From Saccharothrix luteola (GTDB lineage Bacteria > Actinomycetota > Actinomycetes > Mycobacteriales > Pseudonocardiaceae): a DNA stretch of 64,000 nt. The notes beneath the pieces are model-generated. The model did not search any database, had not been told where the DNA came from, and saw only the letters and a program-made list of their open reading frames with translations. The number at the start of each line of letters is the position of its first letter. Within the stretch, counting starts at the first letter, position 1. The translations under genes and the position numbers were made by a program. The stretch is from contig NZ_JAJHUO010000039.1 of assembly GCF_020859565.1 (NCBI RefSeq), positions 33,940 through 97,939 of the forward strand. The letters are read 5' to 3'. Shown one piece after another: positions 44,945-52,791 of the stretch.

Positions 44945-47329
44945 TTAATGTGGGCCGCTGATGATCGGCATGCCGAGGACAGTCGGGCCAGGGGTGTCGC
45001 GCATTCGGTTCAGGCTTCGGTCGAGGCTGACGAGTTTCTCTTTGGCTTTGGCGAGGCTGTAGGTGAGTCCTTCGGCTTCGCCGAGCCAGCCGTTCACTCG
45101 TGCTTCTGTGATGCGTTCGTCCAGGTTGTGGATGATTTCCACCAGTCGTGGGCGTTGTGTCGGTGACATGCGCAGCATGGGGCAGCGCAGGCAGGAGTGC
45201 TCGTGCTGGCAGGGGCTTGCGTAGGGGCGGCCGCAGTCGCCGAGCGCGACCTTGCGCAGGTTGAAGTGCTGCTGGAACTCGCGCCATTCCTCGTCGGTGG
45301 GTTCCCGGTATTCCTCGCTGGGGCGGGTCGCTCGTCGGTGGTCGAGGAAGGTTCGGTAGGAGCGGATCAGGTCGTTCTGGAAGACGGCGAGGTAGGCCTC
45401 GGTGGTGGTCACCGTGGCGTGGCCGAGCAGCCGTGCGGCGATGTGGACGGGCAGTCCGCCGGTGACGGCGTCGGTGGCGAACATGCGGCGGAAGTCGTGC
45501 GGGGTGTGGCGCAGCGGCCGGCCGGCATGATCTGTCACCCCGGCGAGGGCCAGGATGTGGTCGATCGACTTCTGCACGGTCGCCGTGCTGGTCACGGTCG
45601 GGCTCCAGCCGGTCTTGTGCTGGAACAGGTGTGGCAGTTTCGGTCCGAGGACGTGCTCGTGACTGTCGCGGCGGGAGACCAGCGGGATGCTGCCGTTGTT
45701 GTCGTGGCGGAGCCGGGTGATGATCGTGGCCAGGACGCTGGAGAGTTCCGGGCTGACCAGCAGGAGCCGTTCCTGGTCGGTCTTGGAGGGCATGATTTGT
45801 AGCAGGGGCACGACCTCGCCGGTGTCGGGTAGTCGGTAGGACACCAGCGCCAGGTGTGTCAGTTCCAGCAGTTCCTCTTTCCGGATGCCGGTGTGGCGCA
45901 GCGTTTCGATGATCGCCCAGGCCCAGAAGGCGTCGGATTCGGCGCGGGTGAGGTTGACCAGTTCTCCTGTCGCCGTGTTGCGCGCGCAGACATGCTTGGG
46001 TGTGTGTATCCGCTGGTAGTCGACACCGCCGTGGGAGAACTTCTCGTCGGGTTGCGCGGCCTGTGCGATCTTCAGCAGCACCGCCTGCTCCGCCCGGTGC
46101 CGCTCGGCGGTGTCGACCAGGACGGGCAGGTGCGGCAGCCGGTCGCGGATCCGCTGATGGATCTCGGCGGTTCTCTTCTTGTCCGCCTTCGCGCCGCCCT
46201 GGGTGTCGGTGGGGCGGACCGGGCAGGGGACGGCGAACTCCGCCCAGCTCGGGTCCTCGACGGCCCACTGTTGGATGTCGAGGTAGAACGACCTGACCGC
46301 GATGAGGATCCTCAGCCTGCTCTTTCGGACCTTGGTCGGCCAGTTTTCCCTGGTGACGAAGTGCAGTCGGTCCTTCCACGCCTCGGCGACCCCGGCCGGC
46401 AGGTGCAGGCTGTCGATGCCGGGGTGGTGGCGTTCGATGTCGGCCCAGAACGCGCCGGTCAGCATGCTGGCCATGTTGCGCAAGGTGCCGTAGTCCACGC
46501 CGGGCCGGCGTTCGTCGAGGTAACGGACGAGCAGGTCCCGGACCGGCGAGCACTGGATGCCGTAGTCGTCGACCAGGTCGGCGGTGCTGCGTTGTCCGTG
46601 CAACAGGGCTTGGTGCATGGGTCCCTCGACGGGGAGGACTCCGGCGGCTCGCAGGAGGTCCCACGCTTCAGAGGTGCCGGACCCGGCGTAGCTGCGGTGG
46701 GCGAGGTTCCAGCCTCGCAGGGCGAACAGATCTTCAACGGTCAGGTGCTCGGGGTTGCGGCCGGTGTGCAACACCATCTTGGTGATCGCCGCGACGCCGG
46801 TGAGGAACTGGCGCGTGCTCATGTGGGCGCGCACGTCGGCCTGCTCGATGCGAGCGAACACCTCCGGCGAGAACACCGCCCTGGTCAACGCGAACACCCG
46901 CGCGGACTTGAGGCGGGAGAGGAAGTCGTAGTCGGGCAGTACCACCCGGCACAGCAGCAGGCAGGTAAGCCCGAGCAACGTTTCGGTGCGCTTGGCCGTC
47001 GGGGTGCGGGTGTCCCCGGTGTCGGCGTCCTCGATCGGCTGCATCCAGTTCTTGTCCGCGTCCGCCCCGGCGGCCAGCCATCGCTGCTGCCAGGTGTCCC
47101 CGGGGTAGGTGAGCAGCCAGTGGAGGATCTTGTGCGCACCCCGCTGCGCCACCCCGGCCCGCTTGCCATCGGCACCGGGCATGACCGGCAACTGCCGCAC
47201 CACGGCAAGCACCTCGGCCGGGGACAGGTGATCCGCGGGGCCGGCCGTCCGAGCCAGGGGCGGTGGCTGGTGGCTGATCAGAAAGGTTCCCGAGGTCCGG
47301 CGCGAGGCGCCGGTGACGACCCGGCTCAC
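44945..47329 (-). CDS. tyrosine recombinase B of the element (with Cys-rich tail)
   Basis: 794 residues from a GTG overlapping the stop of recombinase A (GTGA); the longer frame to 47794 is antisense-like. A long N-terminal region precedes the catalytic domain, which has RHTGIRKEELLEL (Arg), TPHDFRRMFATDAV (HxxR), ARLLGHATVTTTEAYLAVF (His and Tyr). The C-terminus carries a metal-binding-like cluster CGRPYASPCQHEHSCLRCP and a coiled coil. Large recombinases with this Cys/His tail typically work with a second tyrosine recombinase, as TnpA/TnpB do in Tn554. No third gene (TnpC) was identified. Confidence 0.85.
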   Translation of the reverse strand: MSRVVTGASRRTSGTFLISHQPPPLARTAGPADHLSPAEVLAVVRQLPVMPGADGKRAGVAQRGAHKILHWLLTYPGDTWQQRWLAAGADADKNWMQPIEDADTGDTRTPTAKRTETLLGLTCLLLCRVVLPDYDFLSRLKSARVFALTRAVFSPEVFARIEQADVRAHMSTRQFLTGVAAITKMVLHTGRNPEHLTVEDLFALRGWNLAHRSYAGSGTSEAWDLLRAAGVLPVEGPMHQALLHGQRSTADLVDDYGIQCSPVRDLLVRYLDERRPGVDYGTLRNMASMLTGAFWADIERHHPGIDSLHLPAGVAEAWKDRLHFVTRENWPTKVRKSRLRILIAVRSFYLDIQQWAVEDPSWAEFAVPCPVRPTDTQGGAKADKKRTAEIHQRIRDRLPHLPVLVDTAERHRAEQAVLLKIAQAAQPDEKFSHGGVDYQRIHTPKHVCARNTATGELVNLTRAESDAFWAWAIIETLRHTGIRKEELLELTHLALVSYRLPDTGEVVPLLQIMPSKTDQERLLLVSPELSSVLATIITRLRHDNNGSIPLVSRRDSHEHVLGPKLPHLFQHKTGWSPTVTSTATVQKSIDHILALAGVTDHAGRPLRHTPHDFRRMFATDAVTGGLPVHIAARLLGHATVTTTEAYLAVFQNDLIRSYRTFLDHRRATRPSEEYREPTDEEWREFQQHFNLRKVALGDCGRPYASPCQHEHSCLRCPMLRMSPTQRPRLVEIIHNLDERITEARVNGWLGEAEGLTYSLAKAKEKLVSLDRSLNRMRDTPGPTVLGMPIISGPH

Positions 47330-48579
47330 CGGGGTCCGCCCCCGAACAGGATCGCCAGGTCGGCAGCCGCGTACCCGGCCGCGACCGGCGCAGGCGGCTT
47401 CTGCGCCCGCTGCTCCCGCTCGGCCAGATGGTCGAGCACCCGTCGCAGCACTTTGGCCTCGTCCTCGACGGTGTAGACATCCGCGGTCGTGGACAGGTGA
47501 GCGTGGCCGAGGATGACTTGCACGTCCCGCATCGAGAGGGTCCGGTCGCGGGCCATGCGCAGCGAGGCGGTGTGCCGTAGGTCGTGCATGGTCCAGTTGG
47601 TGCCCAACGCGGCGTTGAGCCGCCGCCAGACCGCGCGCAAGGCCTCGTAGTCCAACGGCTGCCGACGCAGGCCGTCGCCGTGGTCGCGGCGGCGCAGGGT
47701 CCACCAGATCGGCTCGTCCGGAGCTGGCGGGTCGCCGAGATCGGCCAGGTAGAGACGCAGCCAGACGAGCGACTCCGCGCTGACAGGCAGCCACTGCTCG
47801 GCCTTGGTGCCCTTGCGGATCACCCGGACGAGCTGATCGCCCCAGGCCACGTCCACCCCGCGGATCCCGAGCAGCTCGGTCGCGCGAGCCGCGCAGCTGA
47901 CGTCCATCGCCAGCAGCGCCCGGTCCCGGTTCGAGCGCAGCCCGGCGAACACGTCGTTCCAGCGATCGTCGGGTATCTCCCGCGGACGTCGTTTCGGCAG
48001 CTTCGGGTTGTACCGGATCTTCCCTTCCGGACCGAACGGCTCCAGCGGGTTGTGGTGCGCGTGCGGTCGCCGTCCCCGATGACGCCGGTCGAGCTGGACG
48101 GGATTGATCAGCGGCCCTTCCCTCACATCTTGGACCCAGAACTCGTAGAACGCCCGGATCACCGCGTTGGAGTGCCTGATGGTGCGCGGTTCGTAGCGGT
48201 CACCGAGGTACCGCTTGCGGGTGATCGGGTTGATCGTCCCCGCCGTGACCGCCGACGTCGTTCTCGGTGACCGACGCGGCTTGGTCGCCTGCTTCATCCA
48301 CAACACCAGGTCGCGAACCTCGGCCGGGGTCGCCTTGTTCCACTCCACATCGACCGCCCGCAACCACCGCCACCAGCGCAGCAACGCGTAGCAGTAGCTG
48401 CGCACCGAACTCCCGCTCGTGTCACCGGCGACGAAGTCCGTCAGATACCGCCGGATCGGCGCCACCGGCACACCGGCGTCGTCGACCACCAGCCACGGCA
48501 CGAGCCCTTCGGCTCGGGCCACCCGGCCCCACCCAGGCAACCTGATAGCCGCGATGTCCCGGCCCTCATCGTTGAACAA
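47326..48579 (-). CDS. tyrosine recombinase A of the element
   Basis: 417 residues. N-terminal SAM-like core-binding domain (YLTDFVAGDTSGSSVRSYCY, LLRWWRWLRAVDVEWNKATP) and complete catalytic set: SCAARATELLGIRG (Arg), TMHDLRHTASLRMA (HxLRH), VILGHAHLSTTADVYTVE (His, Tyr). It starts ~95 bp inside the right end of the element and is translationally coupled to recombinase B. The two probably cut and join the element ends; the short inverted repeats at the boundaries are candidate binding sites. Confidence 0.9.
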   Translation of the reverse strand: MFNDEGRDIAAIRLPGWGRVARAEGLVPWLVVDDAGVPVAPIRRYLTDFVAGDTSGSSVRSYCYALLRWWRWLRAVDVEWNKATPAEVRDLVLWMKQATKPRRSPRTTSAVTAGTINPITRKRYLGDRYEPRTIRHSNAVIRAFYEFWVQDVREGPLINPVQLDRRHRGRRPHAHHNPLEPFGPEGKIRYNPKLPKRRPREIPDDRWNDVFAGLRSNRDRALLAMDVSCAARATELLGIRGVDVAWGDQLVRVIRKGTKAEQWLPVSAESLVWLRLYLADLGDPPAPDEPIWWTLRRRDHGDGLRRQPLDYEALRAVWRRLNAALGTNWTMHDLRHTASLRMARDRTLSMRDVQVILGHAHLSTTADVYTVEDEAKVLRRVLDHLAEREQRAQKPPAPVAAGYAAADLAILFGGGPR

Positions 48580-48656
48580 CCCACACCACCTTTCGACCGA
48601 GGTGGATGAGGTCTACCGGTCAAGCTTTATCGAACGAGTCGATTACCTCGGCGTGT

Positions 48657-48675
48657 CGTTCGTTAGTCCGGTCAA
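48657..48675 (-). repeat. right terminal inverted repeat of the element
   Basis: Reading inward on the minus strand: TTGACCGGACTAACGAACG. It pairs with the left-end repeat at 30174-30190. Confidence 0.6.
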
Positions 48676-48679
48676 CAGG

Positions 48680-48931
48680 CTGGAGGTGGGTGTACGGGGT
48701 GCCCTCCGCGGCGAGTTCGCGGACGCGTTCTATGCCCTGGGCCGCTTCCAGATGGATGACCGAGGCGACCACCAGCACTCCCAGCCACGTCCACGACCGT
48801 GCTGAGACCGGGGTAGTCACAGCGGTGGCGAGCAGGACGGCGTACGCGAGCACCTGAACGGTGACCACGTACGCGAGCACACCGCCGGGCAGCGACCATA
48901 GAGCCCAACGGCGTGGGTCCAGCCGACTCAC
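48680..48931 (-). pseudogene. 5' part of membrane diguanylate cyclase gene, separated by the element
   Basis: 84 codons from a GTG at 48931: two hydrophobic segments (LAYVVTVQVLAYAVLLATA, SWTWLGVLVVASVIHLEAA) and the linker GIERVRELAAEGTPYTHLQ, typical of the N-terminus of actinobacterial membrane GGDEF proteins. After Gln84 the frame enters element DNA and stops at 48620. The codon phase matches the 29143-30171 fragment, whose first conserved residues (SVWFFAG) are the natural continuation. Confidence 0.75.
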
Positions 48932-49047
48932 GCTCTACCCCCGATCCCTCCACAGGGCACTCGACTGTAACTAGCAGGTCACGCACTGTCAGGAGCTGGT
49001 CGGGGGACATGACCAGCGCCTATCCGCTACCCACCAGGGAGACTCCC

Positions 49048-49134
49048 GTGATCGACAACCTCACGTCGCCCCGCACCGGCCGCCCGAGCGAGTGGACCCG
49101 CAGGACCAGCCGCCCCAGCGAGTGGCGGGGCTGA
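49048..49134 (+). CDS. 28-residue peptide with two RPSEW motifs
   Basis: GTG 49048 with GGGAG 6-7 nt upstream, stop TGA 49132-49134, followed 10 bp later by a strong hairpin. The peptide begins MIDNLTSPRTG and has RPSEWTRRTS then RPSEWRG. The combination of ribosome site, short frame and terminator suggests a genuine small gene. The Trp-containing repeat could be the core of a modified peptide, but no modifying enzyme is adjacent. Confidence 0.45.
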   Translation: MIDNLTSPRTGRPSEWTRRTSRPSEWRG

Positions 49135-49144
49135 GCCCTCTGCA

Positions 49145-49186
49145 CGAGCACCCCGCCGTCCTAATGTGGACAGCGGGGTGCGCTCG
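49145..49186 (+). terminator. hairpin terminator after the small peptide ORF
   Basis: CGAGCACCCCGC (49145-49156) pairs with GCGGGGTGCGCTCG (49173-49186) with one bulge, plus inner GTCC/GGAC. No T-run. Confidence 0.55.
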
Positions 49187-49586
49187 TTCGTCCCTCGAAG
49201 GTGCGTCCGCGTCGTGATGACCGTCCGGTTCACCCGTTGGAGCGGTCGGACGGGGCCGGGCACTCGTACCAGGGGGGACTGCGCAACGCGAACCGCGACC
49301 ACCAGCCATTGGGCCCTGCGCGTTTCGTTCGAGGCTCCCTCTGACGTAGCGACCGTCGAACCGGCCTTGCCCGGTCAGTTCGACGCCCAGGCCGGTCCGG
49401 TGTGCACAGGTCCTCTCGAAGAAGAGCGACACTCCACACCAAGACCCCTGCGCTGACCCGCCCAACCCGTGTCCAACATCCGAGGTGAAGTCCGTCCATC
49501 TGGCTGCGTAAGCTGTTGGCTTGTGTGCCTGTCCGTGTTGTTGACGGGCACATCGACGCTCCACCGTTCGAACGAAGGACTGAGCT
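49187..49586. other. intergenic stretch without recognised gene
   Basis: 400 bp. Frames on both strands are low-complexity and lack ribosome sites. The last ~60 bp before 49587 should contain the promoter of the deoxyribosyltransferase-like gene. Confidence 0.3.
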
Positions 49587-49886
49587 GTGCCCGACCGACC
49601 TGAAATCGTCTGCATCTGCGGCTCCACCCGGTTCATGAACGAGATGCGTGCGGTGAACCGCGATTTGACGTTTGCAGGTGTCATCGTCGTCGCGCCAGGC
49701 GAAGCAGACGAGCTGGTCACCAACGAGCAGAAGTCCGTGCTCGACGCCCTCCACCTGCGCAAGATTGACCTGGCTGACCGTGTTCTGGTCGTCAATCCCG
49801 GCGGGTATATCGGCGAGTCTGCGAGCAGAGAGATCGCATATGCTCACGCCACGGGCAAACCGATCTCGTTCACCGACCCTGTCTGA
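49587..49886 (+). CDS. nucleoside deoxyribosyltransferase-like small protein
   Basis: 99 residues from a GTG at 49587. Rossmann-like pattern of the deoxyribosyltransferase/DUF4406 group: IVCICGSTRFMNEMRAVNRD at the N-terminus, LRKIDLADRVLVVNPGGYIG in the middle and SREIAYAHATGKPISF near the end. Such proteins bind nucleotides or sugars; for this short group the reaction is not established. A related domain occurs at 54595-55440. Confidence 0.7.
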   Translation: MPDRPEIVCICGSTRFMNEMRAVNRDLTFAGVIVVAPGEADELVTNEQKSVLDALHLRKIDLADRVLVVNPGGYIGESASREIAYAHATGKPISFTDPV

Positions 49887-49984
49887 CTACAGTAAAAGCT
49901 TGGTGGCGCGCGGGCGACAATCTCTGTCATCTGACGGGCTTCACAAGTAGTTTCACGTTGACTTTTCGTGAAGTGCTCAGGTGG

Positions 49985-50580
49985 CTGACCCGATGGTCGT
50001 CGGTGGATCGAGCATCGTTCCTTGTCCTCCGTGTTCGCCCGCAGAACGTTCGTGAGCAGCACTGGCTTCTGCTCGATCGCGGCGCTCAGGCCCGGGCAGG
50101 CGGCGTGGCGTCCGAGCGCGGTCCGCACCGGTTGACCCAGGCGATGGCTGCACTCCTAGCCTCACGCGTGTCCGCGATCGTCGGTTCGTCCTCGTCAAGC
50201 CAGGCGCGTACGGCATCGGGCTGCTGCCCATAGGCTCGCGGGGCCGGGCGCTGCGGGGCCAAGCCGTGGCGGCGCGGCCGCGACCCCCATGCCGTGCTCG
50301 GCCATGTCCGCCCGGCGGGCAGTCGGTAGTCAGCCATCGCCACGCAGACAACGGGCCCTGATCTTCTCCGATGACCAGTTCAGCAAGGCCGAGGCGTCCC
50401 GCACGGGACGCCAGACCGTCGCGACCGTCCCGCCGGTAAGCCCACCACCAGGTGCCCACCGAGCGGTCGAGCATCCCGAACGCCTCTGCCGCGGTCTACC
50501 GAGATATCCCTCCACCTGACCGCTCCTCCAACGCGCCGCCATCCGCAACCACAGCACCTCACGCTCTGCGAGCCGTTGAT
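49985..50580 (-). pseudogene. IS630-like transposase remnant
   Basis: Degenerate pieces in shifting frames: MAARWRSGQVEGYLG and MLDRSVGTWWWAYRRDGRDG (HTH and linker region) and QQPDAVRAWLDEDEPTIADT with AIAWVNRCGPRSD (start of the DDE catalytic region). The order is that of IS630 transposases but no single frame is intact. Confidence 0.5.
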
Positions 50581-50599
50581 AACGGCTCCGGTCGGAGTA

Positions 50600-51955
50600 C
50601 TAGTGGACATCAATGCTGCCGGGCTGGCCGGGCGGCACCGAGTGGTAGGTAATTGCGGCAGTTGCGAGACGATTGAGGATCGTGTCGAACACCTCGTCGG
50701 TAACGCCGAGGTAGAACCGCACCCATCGCGTCTTGCTGTCTGCTCCTCCTAGGAAGGAATTCTCGATGCTGGCGTGGGCGATCAGGATCCCAGTGCGATC
50801 CAGTAGGTACCTTCGGTACTGCTCGGCACCATCGGGCAAGCGGGCCCACGCTGTCGGTATGGCCACCAAGACATAGGGCGTGAACTCGCCAGGGCTGATC
50901 ATCTCCTTCGGCCAGCCGAGTTCTTGTAGCGTGCGAGCAAACCTGCTGCGCTTGTCGGCCAACGCCTCGCGTTGCGCGATGGCATCGTGTTCGCTGATCG
51001 GGTCTGTAAGGTACTGCGCGACGGCCCATTCGTGGTGTGCGTTGCCGGGGAATCGTCGACGGAACGCAAACTCCAGCAGGAGCTTCAGCGTGTCGGGGTT
51101 GGCACTGAGCGTGCCGACCCCCCAACCGTTGACGCCGACCTGCTTGCCGAGCGACCGCACGGCACACCAGTCGAGTCTGCGTTTGCTGTTGCGGGAATCA
51201 GCGAGGAACTCGAGTAATGCGGCGGGCGCGGATACCGGCGTGGTGTTGGGCGTGCGCACCTCGAAGTACGGGTCATCGAGGAGAACAGCGGCGTTGTGAG
51301 CGGCGGCCAACTCGAAGAGACCAATCAGGGTCTCCAGTGACCAGCCCTGCCCAGTGGGATTGTGCTGGGCGTTCACGATCACCAAGGCAAGCCTTCTGCT
51401 GCTCTCCGCTGCCACCTCTCCGGCCACGTTCTGCGCGTCGGCTATATCGGGTCGCCAGTTGTTGTCGGCGCGCAACGGCCAGTACGCCATCTCGAAACCG
51501 GCCTCGGAAAGAGGGCCTGCGTAATCCCAGCACGGGTTCGCGCACAAGGCGACAGGAACCGACCGATCGCCGCCGCTGGTGGCCGCACGTGCGCGCAGTA
51601 GCCTCCCAAAGTCACCGATGACTCCACGGGTCCCTCCTGCGGTCAGCGCGATCTGGAAGTCCTCACCGTACTCACCGACGCGATCAAGACCGGTGGTGCG
51701 TATCAAGTAGTCGGCGATGGCCTGCCGGGCGGCAGGCAGGCCGCCCATCGACGCTTGATACCCGTGCAGCTCACGCGGCGTCTCTCGTGCGTAGTCCAGC
51801 AACCGGTGGGGAACCTTGGCTGAGGTGAACGACGGGTCTCCGATGGATGTCATCAACGGCGGCATCGCGTGACCGGAGTTGAGATACTCGTCGATGAGAC
51901 GCGCGTCCGGGTACATCGGAAAGCCGGGGTCGTGGACGAATTCCGAGATGTTCAC
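50600..51955 (-). CDS. PLP-dependent class I/II aminotransferase
   Basis: 451 residues from a GTG at 51955 overlapping the upstream stop (GTGA). Fold-type I features: substrate-binding GYQASMGGLPAARQAIADYL, ALTAGGTRGVIGDF, the Asn in VNAQHNPTGQGWS, Asp in AVLLDDPYFEVRT, and the PLP Lys in VRSLGKQVGVNGWGVG. Arg in TRWVRFYLGV should bind the substrate carboxylate. As last gene of an operon after a tryptophan-dioxygenase-like protein and an amidase, it may transaminate kynurenine or a related aromatic amino acid; this is inferred from context. Confidence 0.85.
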   Translation of the reverse strand: MNISEFVHDPGFPMYPDARLIDEYLNSGHAMPPLMTSIGDPSFTSAKVPHRLLDYARETPRELHGYQASMGGLPAARQAIADYLIRTTGLDRVGEYGEDFQIALTAGGTRGVIGDFGRLLRARAATSGGDRSVPVALCANPCWDYAGPLSEAGFEMAYWPLRADNNWRPDIADAQNVAGEVAAESSRRLALVIVNAQHNPTGQGWSLETLIGLFELAAAHNAAVLLDDPYFEVRTPNTTPVSAPAALLEFLADSRNSKRRLDWCAVRSLGKQVGVNGWGVGTLSANPDTLKLLLEFAFRRRFPGNAHHEWAVAQYLTDPISEHDAIAQREALADKRSRFARTLQELGWPKEMISPGEFTPYVLVAIPTAWARLPDGAEQYRRYLLDRTGILIAHASIENSFLGGADSKTRWVRFYLGVTDEVFDTILNRLATAAITYHSVPPGQPGSIDVH

Positions 51956-52782
51956 GAGGAAGCCGCCCGGTGCTGATGAACCAGGCTGGTCGCTTCGTGA
52001 AGGATTGGATAGAATCGGATCTGCACCCTGGACCAAAGATAGCGGGCCCCGTTTGTGCCGCCGGTTCCGGATGCGACGGCTCCGATCATGGCCTCGACCA
52101 TGATCGCGTGTTGTGCTCTCCACCGCACCCAGTCCAGGTCGTGCATGCGCAGCGCGTTGGCGAGTTCGGCCGCCGGACCGCCGCTGGAGAGCGCGTTGAG
52201 CAAACCTGCCGCATCGTCGGCACTGCCGCCGACGACGTTGAGAAAGGCGTCCCACAGGTTGGGCGACGTGAGCCGTCCCTCCAGCGTGCGGGTCTCCTCA
52301 GCGCTGGAATCGAGCGCTCTCAGGCGCCGGCGGGCCGTCTCCCGGTGGCCGGACAGGATCTCGATTACCCAGAACTGCGCCGATTGCACTCCACTGGCAT
52401 TGCCGAGCACATGGCGGAACGTTGCGAACTCTGCCGGGCTGATCATGCCAGGCAGCAGTGTCAATAGGTTGATGAGCTGCTCGGTCAGGGCACGGGAACG
52501 ACGCAGACAGGTCAGCGCGGCTGCCACATTCGGCTCCCGTTCACACAGGCTGGTGATCGCGAGATCGAGTTCCTCGATCTGCTGGCCGAGCAGCAGTTCG
52601 GCCGTGTGGTGCAGCCCGATGAAGCGACTCTCCGCGCGCTCCTGCGTGCGGGGTTGGTGTGATGCTTTGAGCTCGGCGAGGTGCAGGTAGTCGCTGTAAG
52701 TGGTGCCCTGATCTGGGCTGGCACCGCGTGGTGCGCGACCGGAGAACTGATGCGAGCAGGCGTAAGCGTCCGGCGCATGCAT
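51952..52782 (-). CDS. tryptophan 2,3-dioxygenase-like heme protein
   Basis: 276 residues. Matches the tryptophan 2,3-dioxygenase pattern: TTYSDYLHLAELKASHQP, the FIGLHHTAELLLGQQIEEL helix, LLTLLPGMISPAEFATFRHV and LGNASGVQSAQFWVIEILSG. C-terminal RMHDLDWVRWRAQHAIMVEA and GTGGTNGARYLWSRVQIRFY correspond to the heme-ligand/active-site region (xxHxxxV, GTGGT). It would open the indole of tryptophan to N-formylkynurenine, or act on a modified tryptophan. It lies between amidase and aminotransferase genes. Confidence 0.8.
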   Translation of the reverse strand: MHAPDAYACSHQFSGRAPRGASPDQGTTYSDYLHLAELKASHQPRTQERAESRFIGLHHTAELLLGQQIEELDLAITSLCEREPNVAAALTCLRRSRALTEQLINLLTLLPGMISPAEFATFRHVLGNASGVQSAQFWVIEILSGHRETARRRLRALDSSAEETRTLEGRLTSPNLWDAFLNVVGGSADDAAGLLNALSSGGPAAELANALRMHDLDWVRWRAQHAIMVEAMIGAVASGTGGTNGARYLWSRVQIRFYPILHEATSLVHQHRAASS

Positions 52783-52791
52783 GAGCTGTCC

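Larger units (their letters stand above)
30172..48679. mobile_element. ~18.5-kb element carrying two-component loci and a RiPP operon, mobilised by tandem tyrosine recombinases
   Basis: Boundaries come from reconstructing the interrupted diguanylate cyclase gene: codons ending CAC CTC CAG at 48680 join in frame to TCC GTG TGG at 30171, giving a 426-residue protein. Inverted copies of TTRACCGGACTA lie at both ends (30174-30185 inward; 48675-48664 inward). Two overlapping tyrosine recombinase genes start ~100 bp inside the right end. Cargo, left to right: two-component pair, ISL3 and IS5-type ISs, secreted protein, second response regulator with kinase-less sensor, RiPP exporter, precursors and enzymes. 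The organisation recalls Tn554-like elements. Confidence 0.75.

Noticed and set aside
45854..47476. 540-codon plus-strand frame opposite recombinase B
   Set aside because: It is exactly antisense to a gene with a full tyrosine-recombinase catalytic set and has the low-complexity composition expected of a high-GC shadow frame.
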